64,000 nt of DNA, taken from Vandammella animalimorsus (GTDB taxonomy: Bacteria > Pseudomonadota > Gammaproteobacteria > Burkholderiales > Burkholderiaceae_C). Location of the stretch: NCBI RefSeq assembly GCF_002285265.1, contig NZ_NSJB01000001.1:620001-684000 (forward strand). The letters run 5' to 3'. Below, one piece after another: positions 1 through 8,653 of this stretch (positions are counted from its first letter, which is position 1; each line of letters opens with the position of its first letter). Both the position numbers and the translations under genes were made by a program. The notes beneath the pieces were generated by a model, which did not search any database, was not told the origin of the DNA, and worked only from the letters and a program-made list of their open reading frames with translations.

Positions 1-779
1 TGGCCGTGCTGCTCCAGCGCCTGCAGGGCCTGGGCCAGCGCGGGCAGCGCCCCCCCCTCGCCCCCCGCCTCGCCGCCGTCCAGCGCCTGCCAGGCCAGGG
101 CTGCGGCCTGCTGCAGGTCTTGCATGTGCGTCAGGCGCGTGTGCTGTTGGTTGAGTTGCTCCCACTCGCCTTGGCCTGGCGCGAGCTTTTCGATGCTGTC
201 GAGCTGCCACTGCAGGCGCTCGCGCTCTTGCTGCCATTGGGCCTGGTTGTCCTGCGCCTGCTGCAGCGCCTGCTGGGCCTGGCGCCACTGCGCCCAGGCC
301 GCTTGCACGGGCGCCTCGTCCACGCCGGCAAAGGCGTCGAGCAGGCCGCGCACCGAGTGCGGGCGCATCAGGCTTTGCCAGGCGTGCTGGCCGTGGATGT
401 CCACCAGCGCCTCGCCCAGCGTGCGCAGCTGGCTGGCGGTGGCGGCCGAGCCGTTGATCCAGGCGCGGCTCTTGCCCTGCAGGTCCACGGTGCGGCGCAG
501 CAGCAACGAGCTGCCGGGCTCGAAGCCGTGCTCGTCCAGCCAGGCCAGCAGCGCCGGCTCGCTGGGCAGGTCGAACTCGGCCACCACCTCGGCGCGCTGC
601 GCCCCCTCGCGCACCAGCGCGGCATCGGCGCGTGCGCCCAGCGCGATCTGCATGGCGTCGATCAGGATGGACTTGCCCGCGCCGGTCTCGCCGCTGAGCA
701 CCGTAAAGCCCGGCTGCAGCTCCAGCTCCAGCGCCTGCACCAGCACGAAATCGCGCAGCGCCATGCGTTGCAATGCCAT
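1..779 (-). CDS. recN: DNA repair protein RecN, N-terminal part (cut by window edge)
   Basis: The minus-strand frame entering from the left edge encodes about 259 residues of the N-terminal half of RecN, an SMC-like ATPase that helps repair double-strand breaks by recombination. A Walker A motif GETGAGKS lies at residues 30-37, followed by SILIDAM. Residues beyond about 130 turn into the Gln/Leu/Glu-rich coiled coil typical of this family. The chosen ATG (777-779) overlaps the nadK stop by one base (TGATG), which implies translational coupling; a second ATG five codons later is also possible. nadK-recN adjacency is common in betaproteobacteria. The C-terminal half lies outside the window. Confidence 0.93.
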   Translation of the reverse strand, partial: MALQRMALRDFVLVQALELELQPGFTVLSGETGAGKSILIDAMQIALGARADAALVREGAQRAEVVAEFDLPSEPALLAWLDEHGFEPGSSLLLRRTVDLQGKSRAWINGSAATASQLRTLGEALVDIHGQHAWQSLMRPHSVRGLLDAFAGVDEAPVQAAWAQWRQAQQALQQAQDNQAQWQQERERLQWQLDSIEKLAPGQGEWEQLNQQHTRLTHMQDLQQAAALAWQALDGGEAGGEGGALPALAQALQALEQHG

Positions 780-1675
780 CAGCTGCCCCCTTCGTTCCAG
801 CCCAGCTTGTTGCGCAGCATGGCGAAATAGCTCCAGCCCTTGGGATGCAAAAAGCAGGCGCTGTGCGCCGAGCGGCGCACGCGCAGGCGGTCGCCCACCA
901 GCAAGTCGGGCATGGTCAGCATGTCGAACTTGGCGCTCATGTCGCGCCCGGCCAGCACCTTGACGGTGATCTCGGTATCGCCGGGCAGTACGATGGGTCG
1001 GTTCGAGAGCTTGTGCGGCGCGATCGGCGCGACCACCCAGCCGGAGGTGGCCGGGTGCACGATGGGCCCGCCCACCGACAGCGAATAGGCCGTCGAGCCC
1101 GTGGGCGTGGCGATGATCAGCCCATCGGCGCGCTGGTTGGAGACGAACTGGCCGTTGACCTCCACACGCAGCTCCAGCATGCCCGAGAGCGCGCCGCGCG
1201 AGATCACCACGTCGTTGACGGCGTCGCCCTCGAAGACGCGCATGCCGCCGCGCTCGACCCAGGCGTGGATCAGCGCGCGCTGGTCCTGCTCGTAAATGCC
1301 GTGCAGCATCGGGCCGAGCTGGTCCTTGTAGTGGTTCAGCGGCAGGTCGGTGACAAAGCCCACCCTGCCCTGGTTGATGCCGATCAGCGGCGTGCCGTAG
1401 GGCGCGAGCTCACGCGCGATGCCCAGCATGGTGCCATCGCCGCCGATGGCAATGCACAGATCGCACTGCTGGCCGATCTGCGCCGGGCTCAGGCGCGGGT
1501 AATGCTCGATCTCCAGGTGCTGCGCCGAGTCCTGCTCCAGCGCCACATCGCAGCCGTAGCGCAGCAGGAACTGCACCACGTCCTCCACGACGGTGCGGGC
1601 GGCGTGGCGTGCGTCGCGCGAGGGCGTGATCTGGTACTTGCCCAGCACCGCCACCTTGTGAAAGCGCGTTTGCAT
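779..1675 (-). CDS. nadK: NAD kinase
   Basis: Encodes 298 residues, the usual length for bacterial NAD kinase, which phosphorylates NAD+ to NADP+ in the cytoplasm. The GGDGT motif is at residues 78-82, a NDVVISRG segment carries the conserved Asn-Asp, and the glycine-rich TPTGSTAYSLS segment is intact. The frame is open a further 38 codons upstream, but MQTRFHKVAVLGKYQ is the natural family N-terminus, so the ATG at 1673-1675 is chosen. It is the first gene of a minus-strand pair with recN, overlapping it by one base. Confidence 0.96.
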   Translation of the reverse strand: MQTRFHKVAVLGKYQITPSRDARHAARTVVEDVVQFLLRYGCDVALEQDSAQHLEIEHYPRLSPAQIGQQCDLCIAIGGDGTMLGIARELAPYGTPLIGINQGRVGFVTDLPLNHYKDQLGPMLHGIYEQDQRALIHAWVERGGMRVFEGDAVNDVVISRGALSGMLELRVEVNGQFVSNQRADGLIIATPTGSTAYSLSVGGPIVHPATSGWVVAPIAPHKLSNRPIVLPGDTEITVKVLAGRDMSAKFDMLTMPDLLVGDRLRVRRSAHSACFLHPKGWSYFAMLRNKLGWNEGGS

Positions 1676-2038
1676 GGTGTGTTGGCAATCGAAAGGCAGT
1701 CGAACGGGGCGCCCGGGACGCGCGCCGGGTGCGGCAAGCAAAGAAAAGTGCGCCAGCCCGCCGCTGCGAGCCAGCGCACCCGCCTTCACCCTTCATGAGC
1801 GCGGCAAGTATAGCGGTAGAAACTGCGCTCCCACGCCGCGCCGCCCGTGGCAGAGCCTGTTCAAAATGCCGATGGCGCGGCCGTCGCCGGCCCTTGCCAG
1901 CGGCCGCGGCAAGCTGCGGTATAGTCCCGCCTCCGCAAAACCGGCCCTTTTTTCCGAGACGCGGCGCCGGCCCGCCTGGCCCCATGCCCGCCCCTGCGCA
2001 TGGCCAGCCGCAGCCCTTGCCCTGGAACCACGCCCGAT
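1676..2038. other. Intergenic region between divergent nadK and fis
   Basis: This 363-base stretch has no gene I can support. It contains the possible nadK -10 box, a CCTGTTCAAA repeat end at 1856-1865, a small hairpin (CTTGCC/GGCAAG, 1893-1913), and TATAGT at 1920-1925 that could be a -10 box for fis. In many proteobacteria fis is cotranscribed behind dusB; no dusB is readable here in any frame. Confidence 0.5.
1807..1812 (-). promoter_or_regulatory. Possible -10 box for nadK-recN
   Basis: On the minus strand the hexamer reads TATACT, about 130 bases upstream of the nadK start in an otherwise very GC-rich stretch. No convincing -35 box stands at the right distance, so this is a weak call based on one good hexamer. 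Confidence 0.3.
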
Positions 2039-2287
2039 ATGAAATCCCCCCTGGAAGCCAGCGTGCAGGCCAGCCTGCAGCAGTACTTCAAAGACCTCGA
2101 TGGGCAAGAGCCCAGCAATGTGTACGACATGGTGATCCACCTGGTCGAAAAACCCGTGCTGCGCGAAGTGATGGCGCGCGCCGGCCACAACCAGTCGCGC
2201 GCTGCGCTGTGGCTGGGGCTCAACCGCAATACCTTGCGCAAGAAGCTCAAGATGCACGGCCTGCTCGACGACGGCAGCGCCACCTGA
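2039..2287 (+). CDS. fis: Fis-family DNA-binding regulator
   Basis: Encodes 82 residues, close to the 75-98 residues of Fis proteins. The C-terminal helix-turn-helix is clear (NQSRAALWLGLNRNTLRKK, about residues 50-68), and the N-terminal dimer region contains a YDMVIHLVEKP segment as in Fis. Fis is a small nucleoid protein that bends DNA and modulates rRNA and other promoters. The ATG at 2039 gives the typical length; an in-frame ATG at 2000 would add 13 residues. The usual partners dusB and purH are not adjacent. Confidence 0.88.
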   Translation: MKSPLEASVQASLQQYFKDLDGQEPSNVYDMVIHLVEKPVLREVMARAGHNQSRAALWLGLNRNTLRKKLKMHGLLDDGSAT

Positions 2288-2477
2288 AAGCGCACGGCGC
2301 GCCGGCCCGCACATCCCTCGCTCGGCCCCCCTGCCGCCCCCTGCCCCGTTGGCAGCGGGCGGCAGTGTTTTTTCGGCTTTCGGGCCGCGCGGGCCGGGGC
2401 CTGTGGCCATAATCGCAGGGCCCGGTGCGCGGCGCCATGCGCCTCATGGCCGGGCCTTCGTCAGCATTCCCAACAGC

Positions 2478-2484
2478 AAAGGAG
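2478..2484 (+). promoter_or_regulatory. Ribosome binding site of the acyl-CoA synthetase
   Basis: AAAGGAG lies nine bases upstream of the ATG at 2494. It decides the start over an in-frame ATG 23 codons further upstream. Confidence 0.75.
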
Positions 2485-2493
2485 ATTCCATTC

Positions 2494-4059
2494 ATGAGCA
2501 CCCTGTCCCCCATCGTGCGCCGTCAAAGCGTGGCCGATGTGCTGCGCCGCACCGCACAGCGCCTGCCCGAGAAAACCGCCGTGATCTGCGGCGAGGTGCG
2601 CTGGAGCTATGCCGAGTTCGACGCGCTGGTCACGCGCGTGGCCGCGGGCCTGGCGCAGCGCGGCGTGGCCGCGGGTGACAAGGTGGCCGTGCTGGCGCGC
2701 AACTCGCACGGCTTTGCCGCGCTGCGCTTTGCGCTGGCGCGCCTGGGCGCGGTGCTGGTGCCCATCAACTTCATGCTCACCGCCGATGAGGTGGCCTACA
2801 TCCTGCGCCATGCCCAGGCGCGCTGGCTGGCCACCGACAGCGGCCTGGCCAGCCTGGCCCAGGCGGCGGCCAAGCTCGATACCCAGGTGGCGCACTTCCT
2901 CTGGCTGCCCGCCGAAGACCCGGGCGAGCCTGTGGCCGGCATGACCACGCTGGACGAGCTGGCCGCCTGCACCGCGCCCCTGCCCGAGGGTGCCGGCCCC
3001 AGCAGCGACGGGCTGCTGCAAATCGTCTACACCAGCGGCACGGAGAGCCTGCCCAAGGGCGCCATGCTCACACACGACGCCGTGCTGTGGCAGTACGTCA
3101 GCTGCGTGGTCAATGCCGCCATTGCCGAGGATGACGTGCTGCTGCATGCGCTGCCGCTGTACCACTGCGCGCAGCTGGACGTGTTCCTCGGCCCGGCCAT
3201 CTACATGGGCTGCACCAACCTCATCACCGCCAAGCCCACGCCCGACAACCTGCTGCCCATGATGGCGCGCCACGGCATCACCAGCTTCTTCGCCCCGCCC
3301 ACGGTGTGGATTGCGCTGCTGCGCTCGCCGCTGTTTGACCAAACCGACCTGTCCAAGCTGGCCAAGGGCTATTACGGCGCTTCCATCATGCCGGTGGAGG
3401 TGATGAAGGAAATGGCGCGCCGCCTGCCCGATGTGCGGCTGTGGAACCTGTACGGCCAGACCGAGATCGCGCCGCTGGCCACCATCCTCGGCCCCGATGA
3501 CCAGCTGCGCAAACCCGGCTCCTGCGGCCGCCCGGTGCTGAACGTGGAAACCCGCGTGGTCGATGACGACATGCAGGACGTGGCCGTGGGCGAAGTGGGC
3601 GAGATCGTGCACCGCTCGCCGCACCTGATGCTGGGCTACTTCAAGGACGAGGAGCGCACCGCCGCCGCGTTCGAGGGCGGCTGGTTCCACTCGGGCGATC
3701 TGGCCACCATTGATGAGGAGGGCTACATCAGCGTCGTCGACCGCAAGAAGGACATGATCAAGACCGGCGGCGAAAACGTGGCCAGCCGCGAGGTGGAGGA
3801 AATGATCTACCGCATGCCCGAAGTCAGCGAAGTGGCCGTGATCGGCCTGCCCGACCCGAAATGGGTGGAGGCCGTCACCGCCGTGGTGGTGCGCAAGGAT
3901 GGCGCCGAGCTGAGCGAGCAGCAGGTCATCGACTTCTGCAACGCCCACATGGCGCACTTCAAAACGCCCAAGCGCGTGGTTTTTGCCGACAGCCTGCCCA
4001 AGAACCCCAGCGGCAAGCTGCTCAAGCGCCAGCTGCGCCAGACGATCAAAGCCGATTGA
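2494..4059 (+). CDS. Acyl-CoA synthetase (AMP-dependent synthetase/ligase family)
   Basis: Encodes 521 residues of the ANL superfamily, which activates a carboxylic acid with ATP and then forms the CoA thioester. The nucleotide-binding motif reads YTSGTESLPKGA from residue 179, the LYGQTE motif follows, then GWFHSGDLATIDEEGY with DRKKDMIKTGGENV at the hinge, and the C-terminal lysine motif NPSGKLLKRQ. This layout fits medium- or long-chain fatty acyl-CoA synthetases. The acid substrate cannot be read from sequence. The gene stands alone between fis and a metallophosphoesterase 24 bases downstream, which may be cotranscribed. Confidence 0.9.
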   Translation: MSTLSPIVRRQSVADVLRRTAQRLPEKTAVICGEVRWSYAEFDALVTRVAAGLAQRGVAAGDKVAVLARNSHGFAALRFALARLGAVLVPINFMLTADEVAYILRHAQARWLATDSGLASLAQAAAKLDTQVAHFLWLPAEDPGEPVAGMTTLDELAACTAPLPEGAGPSSDGLLQIVYTSGTESLPKGAMLTHDAVLWQYVSCVVNAAIAEDDVLLHALPLYHCAQLDVFLGPAIYMGCTNLITAKPTPDNLLPMMARHGITSFFAPPTVWIALLRSPLFDQTDLSKLAKGYYGASIMPVEVMKEMARRLPDVRLWNLYGQTEIAPLATILGPDDQLRKPGSCGRPVLNVETRVVDDDMQDVAVGEVGEIVHRSPHLMLGYFKDEERTAAAFEGGWFHSGDLATIDEEGYISVVDRKKDMIKTGGENVASREVEEMIYRMPEVSEVAVIGLPDPKWVEAVTAVVVRKDGAELSEQQVIDFCNAHMAHFKTPKRVVFADSLPKNPSGKLLKRQLRQTIKAD

Positions 4060-4083
4060 GCGCGGCTGCTGCATGGCCCTGCG

Positions 4084-4842
4084 ATGAAGTTCGCCCTGCT
4101 TTCCGACATTCACGGCAATTTGCCGGCGCTGCAAGCCGTGCTGACGTGCTTGCGCGCGCAAGGCATCGCGCAGGTGGTGAATCTGGGCGACAGCCTCTCC
4201 GGCCCCCTGTGGCCGCTGGAGACGGCGCAATGCCTCATGCAGCAAGGCTGGCCCACGCTGGCGGGTAATCACGAGCGGCAACTGCTCAGCCTGCCGCCTG
4301 AGCGCATGGGCGCATCGGACGCATACGCGCACGCACAGCTCAGCCCGGCCGTGTTCGACTGGCTGCGCCAGCTGCCCGCCACCTTGCGCCCCGCGCCCGA
4401 TGTCTTGCTCTGCCACGGCACGCCTGGCAGCGATCGGCATTATTTCTTGCACAGCATGGTGGCGGGCCGCATGCGCCTGGCCACAGCGCAAGAGATCGAC
4501 GAACGGCTGGGCGGCGAACGCGCGCGCCTTGTGGCCTGCGGCCACACCCATTTGCCCGGCGTTCTGCAAACAGCCCACGGCCAGACCCTCGTCAACCCCG
4601 GCAGCGTGGGCCTGCCCGCCTATGACGATGACCGGCCCGAGCCGCATGTGGTCGAAAACGGCTCGCCCCATGCCCGCTACGCCGTGGCAGAGCGCCTGCC
4701 TGCCGCATCGGGCAGCGCCTGGGCCGTGACGCTGCATGCCGTGCCTTACGACCACGAAGCCGCCGCCCGCCAGGCCGAACGCAATGCCCGCCCAGATTGG
4801 GCCCATGCGCTGCGCACCGGGCGCATGCCGGCAGGGGCGTAG
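4084..4842 (+). CDS. Metallophosphoesterase (calcineurin-like)
   Basis: Encodes 252 residues with the ordered metal-binding motifs of the family: SDIHGN (residues 7-12), LGDS, GNHE, CHG, CGHTH and a C-terminal LVNPGSVG. This resembles YfcE/YsnB-type phosphodiesterases, which use two metal ions to cut phosphodiester bonds. The true substrate is unknown. It begins 24 bases after the acyl-CoA synthetase stop and faces the convergent lipoprotein gene. No signal peptide is seen, so it should be cytoplasmic. Confidence 0.88.
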   Translation: MKFALLSDIHGNLPALQAVLTCLRAQGIAQVVNLGDSLSGPLWPLETAQCLMQQGWPTLAGNHERQLLSLPPERMGASDAYAHAQLSPAVFDWLRQLPATLRPAPDVLLCHGTPGSDRHYFLHSMVAGRMRLATAQEIDERLGGERARLVACGHTHLPGVLQTAHGQTLVNPGSVGLPAYDDDRPEPHVVENGSPHARYAVAERLPAASGSAWAVTLHAVPYDHEAAARQAERNARPDWAHALRTGRMPAGA

Positions 4843-4997
4843 GCCGCCAGCGGCAAGGCCGATCCGGCCAGACGTGCGCTGCGCCCTGTTCAGCCGGGGC
4901 TGTTGAAAAAAACAAGCAATAAAGCAATAGGCAATGACGGTGTGCGGCCACTGCGCGCACCGGCTTTTCGGCTTCTGGCAGGCTGTGGCGGGCCCGC

Positions 4998-5243
4998 TCA
5001 GCGCCGGCGGCGCTGGCGGTCGCGGCCGAGCTGGTCGCCGACCACGCCGCCAATGGCTGCGCCGCCTACGGTGCCCAGCACGCCGCCATTGCTGATGGCC
5101 GCGCCGGCCACGCCGCCGATGGCTGCGCCGCCCACGGCGCTGCGTTCGCGCGAGCTCATGTTGTCCCAGGTCGCGCAGGCCGACAGGCCAAAGGCCAGGC
5201 TGGTGACGGCGATGACTTGGATGGCTTTTTCCTTGGGTTGCAT
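4998..5243 (-). CDS. Small glycine-zipper outer-membrane lipoprotein
   Basis: Encodes 81 residues. A short basic N-terminus and hydrophobic stretch end in a lipobox, LSAC, so it is probably lipidated at Cys23. The body is a Gly/Ala-rich zipper (GGAAIGGVAGAAI and a second repeat GGAAIGGVVGD) like the 2TM glycine-zipper domain of OsmB and SlyB, ending in an Arg-rich tail. Such proteins sit in the outer membrane and are often stress induced; the exact role here is unknown. It is a single minus-strand gene between plus-strand neighbours. Confidence 0.8.
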   Translation of the reverse strand: MQPKEKAIQVIAVTSLAFGLSACATWDNMSSRERSAVGGAAIGGVAGAAISNGGVLGTVGGAAIGGVVGDQLGRDRQRRRR

Positions 5244-5623
5244 GACTGCCTCCTGATGCAGATGACTCTGCCCATCGATTCAAGGCCTGAGCCCCGAATC
5301 ACTCTGCGGAAAAGGGCTGCGCAGACAGACTTTGCCGCACGGCCCGGCGGAATGGGCGCAGCCTAACGGCCCCGGCGGCGCGGCGGCGCAAGCGTGGCGT
5401 TGCGGCTGTATCCAAGCGCTTCTGCCCTGTGGGGCCGCATGGCATTTGGTAACACTGCTTGCTTCGTTGTTGGGGGCATGAATCGGCAGTAAAGTCGCGG
5501 CTTTTTGGGAGGTCTGCACGAACCCCAAGGTGCACTCGGTGCATACGATGCACACGGCGCTGTGATTCGTGCAGGCCTTCCTTTGCGCTTTGTTCCCCCC
5601 TGGTGTTTTTCTGGAGATCCATC
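5244..5623. other. Intergenic region between divergent lipoprotein gene and TRAP operon
   Basis: This 380-base stretch shows no gene with a credible start and product. Its main feature is the 15-base palindrome at 5539-5553. The TRAP leader carries a TGGAGA ribosome binding site at about 5612-5617. Confidence 0.5.
5539..5553. promoter_or_regulatory. Palindromic operator candidate upstream of dctP
   Basis: GTGCATACGATGCAC is a perfect inverted repeat (6-base arms, 3-base centre) 70 bases before the dctP start. A third related half-site, GGTGCAC, begins eight bases to its left. The size and symmetry fit dimeric regulators such as GntR or IclR proteins that often control TRAP operons. No regulator gene is adjacent, so the cognate protein is unknown. 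Confidence 0.5.
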
Positions 5624-6625
5624 ATGCACACCACACTTCGCCCCTTGCTGCGCTGGCTGGCCCCGGCGCTGATCGGCACGGCCGCCGCTGCAGCCAGCGT
5701 GCTGCCCAGCGCCGCGCTGGCGCAGACCACCTACAAGATGGCCTATGCGCTCTCGCAGCAATCGCACTACGGCGCAGCAGGCAATGCATTTGCCAAGACC
5801 CTGGAGGAAGGCAGCAGCGGCAAGTACAAGATCCAGCAGTTCGCCAACAGCGCGCTGGGCGGCGAGCGCGAGGTCATCGAGGGCCTGCAGCTGGGCACCA
5901 TCGACATGGCCGTGCTCTCCACCGGCGCAACCATGAACTTCGTACCCGCCGCAGCGGTGTTTGACGTGCCCTTCTTGCTGCGCGATCTGGAGCACGCGCG
6001 CAAGGTGCTCGATGGCCCGATTGGCCAGGAGATGCTGGCCGAGTTCAACAAGCGCGGCCTGGTGGCCCTGGCCTGGGGCGAGCAAGGCTTTCGCCACCTG
6101 ACCAACAACGTGCGCGCCGTGGCCTCGCCGGCCGATGCCAAGGGCCTGAAGATCCGCACCACCGAAAATCAACTGCACATTGCCGCGTTCCGCGCCATCG
6201 GCATCCTGCCCACGCCCATGGCCTGGCCGGAGGTTTCCACCGCGTTGCAGCAGGGCACCATTGACGGGCAGGAAAATCCGCTGTCGGTCATCACCTCGGC
6301 CAAGCTCTCGCAGGTGCAAAAGCACCTCTCGCTGACGGGCCACGTCTATGCGCCGGCGGTGATCATCGTCTCGCCCTCGGTGTATGAAAAGCTCTCCGAT
6401 GCGGACAAGGCCTTGTTCAAGAAAGCGGCGGAAAACGCCGGCCAGGCGATGCGCGATTTCGTCTCCAACATTGAGAAGTCGGGCGTGCAGCAGCTCAAGG
6501 ACGAGGGCATGCAAATCACCGAGGTGGACCGCAGCGCCTTCGAGAAAGCCGTGGAGCCGGCCTACAAGGACTACAACAAGCGCTTTGGCGCCGATCTGCT
6601 GCAGCGCATCCGCGACACCAAGTAA
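5624..6625 (+). CDS. dctP: TRAP transporter substrate-binding protein DctP
   Basis: Encodes 333 residues. An N-terminal signal peptide (about residues 1-34, ending ALAQ) precedes a DctP-family periplasmic binding protein with the typical segments GNAFAKTLEEGSSGKYKI, GLKIRTTENQLH and VSTALQQGTIDGQENP. The Arg in the KIRTTEN segment matches the conserved arginine that binds the substrate carboxylate in this family. It should deliver an organic acid to the DctQM permease. The ATG at 5624 is preceded by TGGAGA and starts the signal peptide; the upstream open frame is not needed. Confidence 0.93.
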   Translation: MHTTLRPLLRWLAPALIGTAAAAASVLPSAALAQTTYKMAYALSQQSHYGAAGNAFAKTLEEGSSGKYKIQQFANSALGGEREVIEGLQLGTIDMAVLSTGATMNFVPAAAVFDVPFLLRDLEHARKVLDGPIGQEMLAEFNKRGLVALAWGEQGFRHLTNNVRAVASPADAKGLKIRTTENQLHIAAFRAIGILPTPMAWPEVSTALQQGTIDGQENPLSVITSAKLSQVQKHLSLTGHVYAPAVIIVSPSVYEKLSDADKALFKKAAENAGQAMRDFVSNIEKSGVQQLKDEGMQITEVDRSAFEKAVEPAYKDYNKRFGADLLQRIRDTK

Positions 6626-6673
6626 TCTTGCTCCTGTCGGCAGCGCTCCATTGCTTGCGTGATAGTGCGTGAT

Positions 6674-6708
6674 GCCATGGCGCGGGCCACCGCTGCCCGC
6701 GCCATGGC
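6674..6708 (+). terminator. Strong intercistronic hairpin between dctP and dctQ
   Basis: GCCATGGCGCGGGC (6674-6687) and its exact reverse complement (6695-6708) flank a 7-base loop. No T-run follows, so it is more likely a partial terminator or an mRNA-stabilising hairpin that lets the binding protein be made in excess over the membrane subunits than a full terminator. Confidence 0.6.
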
Positions 6709-6787
6709 CCGCCGCTGCCGCACGCAGGCTGGGGCGCGTGCCCAGCCAAACCCATCGTCTGCCCCCTACCCCTGTTTGCCTTGCGCA

Positions 6788-7309
6788 ATGCCCGCATCCC
6801 CTGCTGCCATGCCTGCCCTTCAAGCCATTGACCGCGCGCTATTCGGTCTTGTTTCTTTTCTGGCCCAGCTGCTGCTCTGGCTGGCCGTGGCCATGGGATT
6901 TTTCCAGGTCGTGGCGCGCTTTGTGCTGCATTCGCCGCTGGACTGGAGCGAGGTGCTCACGCGCGCGGCCATCATCTGGGTGGTGATGCTGGGCACGGCG
7001 CTGGCCTTTCGCAGCGGCACGGCCATTGCCGTGCAATTCCTGCACAGCCGCCTGCGCGGCCCGGCGCGCCGCTGGCTGGAGCACTTCATCGGCGCCACCT
7101 GCGTGGGCTTTTTGCTGTTTCTGGCCTGGATCGGCGCGCAAATCACCTACCGCGTGCGTTTTCAGAGCCTGGCCGGGCTGGAGATTTCCATCTCCTGGGT
7201 GTATCTGGCCATCCCGGTGGGCGCAGCGCTCTCGGCCCTGGCGGTGCTGCTGCACTGGCTGATGGCGCCGCAGGCCAGCCCAACGCCTGCCGAGCCCGCC
7301 CCGCTCTGA
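6788..7309 (+). CDS. dctQ: TRAP transporter small permease DctQ
   Basis: Encodes about 173 residues with four hydrophobic segments, the normal DctQ layout, and a typical DWSEVLTRAAIIWVVMLG stretch after the second helix. It forms the small membrane subunit that pairs with DctM. The start is uncertain: ATG 6788 or 6809 both place the first helix properly. The frame is open upstream, but that part lies in the intercistronic hairpin and has no family resemblance. dctM follows 53 bases later. Confidence 0.88.
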   Translation: MPASPAAMPALQAIDRALFGLVSFLAQLLLWLAVAMGFFQVVARFVLHSPLDWSEVLTRAAIIWVVMLGTALAFRSGTAIAVQFLHSRLRGPARRWLEHFIGATCVGFLLFLAWIGAQITYRVRFQSLAGLEISISWVYLAIPVGAALSALAVLLHWLMAPQASPTPAEPAPL

Positions 7310-7362
7310 GCGCCTCCAAAGCATCCCCTATATCCCCAAGCCTCCAATCCCGAAAGCGCGCC

Positions 7363-8637
7363 ATGTCGCAGTTGATGATCGTCACGATGCTGATTTTCTT
7401 TGCCCTGTCCCTGCCCGTGGCAGTGGCCATTGGGTTGTCCAGCATCACCGGCATTGCTTACGCCGGGGTCAATTGGCTGGTCATGCCGCAGCAAATCTTT
7501 GCCGCGCTGGACAAATTCCCGCTGATGGCCATCCCGTTCTTCATCCTGGCGGGCAATCTGATGGAGGCCGGCGGCATCTCGCAGCGGCTGGTGGACTTCG
7601 CCAAAAGCCTGGTGGGCCGCGTGCAAGGCGGCATGGCCATCACCTGCGTGCTGACCTGCATGATCTTTGCCGCCGTGGCTGGCTCCAGCGTCGCCACCAC
7701 CTTTGCCGTGGGCAGCATCCTGATTCCTGCGCTGGTGCGCCATGGCTATCCGGCGCCATTCGCCGCCTCGCTGCAGGCCACCTCAGCGGAGCTGGGCGTG
7801 ATCATCCCTCCCTCGGTGCCGATGATTCTGTACGCCGTCTCCACCGAAACCTCCACCGGCGAGGTTTTCATCGCCGGCATCCTGCCCGGCCTGCTGCTGG
7901 GCGCGGCGCTGATTGCCTACGCCTGGTTCTACGCCCGCCGCACCGGCCTGGGCCGCAACGACGGCCAGGGCAGCATGCCCGTCTGGGCCGCGTTGCGCCG
8001 CGCCTGGCTGGCGCTGCTGATGCCCACCATCATCCTCGGCGGCATCTACGGCGGCGTATTCACCCCTACGGAGGCCTCGGTCGTGGCCGTGGTCTATGCG
8101 CTGGTGCTCAGCTTGTTCGTCTACCGCAGCATCGGCCTGCGCGCGCTGGGGCCGGTGTTTCATCGCGCCGTCACCGGCACGGCCGTGATCATGTTCATCA
8201 TCGCCAACGCCGGCGTATTCAGCTTTTTGCTCAACCGCGCCGGCGTGCCCGATATGCTGGGCCGGTGGCTGGGCGGCCTGTTCGAGAGCAAATACCTGTT
8301 CCTGCTGGGCATCAACCTGGCGCTGTTCGTGATTGGCATGTTCATCGAGACCTCGGCCTCCATCGTCGTGCTCGCTCCGCTGCTGCTGCCTGTGGCGGTG
8401 CAGTTCGGCGTCGATCCGGTGCATTTCGGCATCATCATGATCGTCAACCTGGCGCTGGGCATGGTCACGCCGCCCATGGGCGTGAACCTGTTTGCCGCCT
8501 GCGCCATCGCCCGCGTCTCGCTGGAGCAGATCGTGCGCCCGCTGCTGCCGCTGGTGGGCGTGGTGCTGGCCTGCCTGGCCATCATCACCTACGTGCCACA
8601 GCTGTCGCTGCTGCTGCGCGACCTGGCTTATTCATAA
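7363..8637 (+). CDS. dctM: TRAP transporter large permease DctM
   Basis: Encodes 424 residues rich in transmembrane helices, the usual size for DctM. Recognisable family segments include FPLMAIPFFILAGNLM, GVIIPPSVPMILYAV, the loop GGIYGGVFTPTEA and NLALGMVTPPMGVNLF. It is the main ion-coupled channel of the tripartite system and works with the DctP and DctQ encoded just upstream. The acid transported is not predictable from sequence alone. Confidence 0.94.
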   Translation: MSQLMIVTMLIFFALSLPVAVAIGLSSITGIAYAGVNWLVMPQQIFAALDKFPLMAIPFFILAGNLMEAGGISQRLVDFAKSLVGRVQGGMAITCVLTCMIFAAVAGSSVATTFAVGSILIPALVRHGYPAPFAASLQATSAELGVIIPPSVPMILYAVSTETSTGEVFIAGILPGLLLGAALIAYAWFYARRTGLGRNDGQGSMPVWAALRRAWLALLMPTIILGGIYGGVFTPTEASVVAVVYALVLSLFVYRSIGLRALGPVFHRAVTGTAVIMFIIANAGVFSFLLNRAGVPDMLGRWLGGLFESKYLFLLGINLALFVIGMFIETSASIVVLAPLLLPVAVQFGVDPVHFGIIMIVNLALGMVTPPMGVNLFAACAIARVSLEQIVRPLLPLVGVVLACLAIITYVPQLSLLLRDLAYS

Positions 8638-8653
8638 AGTGCAGGCACCCCGT

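Noticed and set aside
1676-2038. A dusB remnant upstream of fis
   Set aside because: No frame in this stretch gives any recognisable DusB segment.
2461-5283. Long open frame antisense to the acyl-CoA synthetase and metallophosphoesterase
   Set aside because: Low-complexity His/Gln/Arg-rich translation with no motifs; it crosses three well-supported genes.
6659-6787. Extended N-terminus for dctQ
   Set aside because: The extra residues come from the intercistronic hairpin and do not resemble the family; ATG 6788 or 6809 places the first helix correctly.
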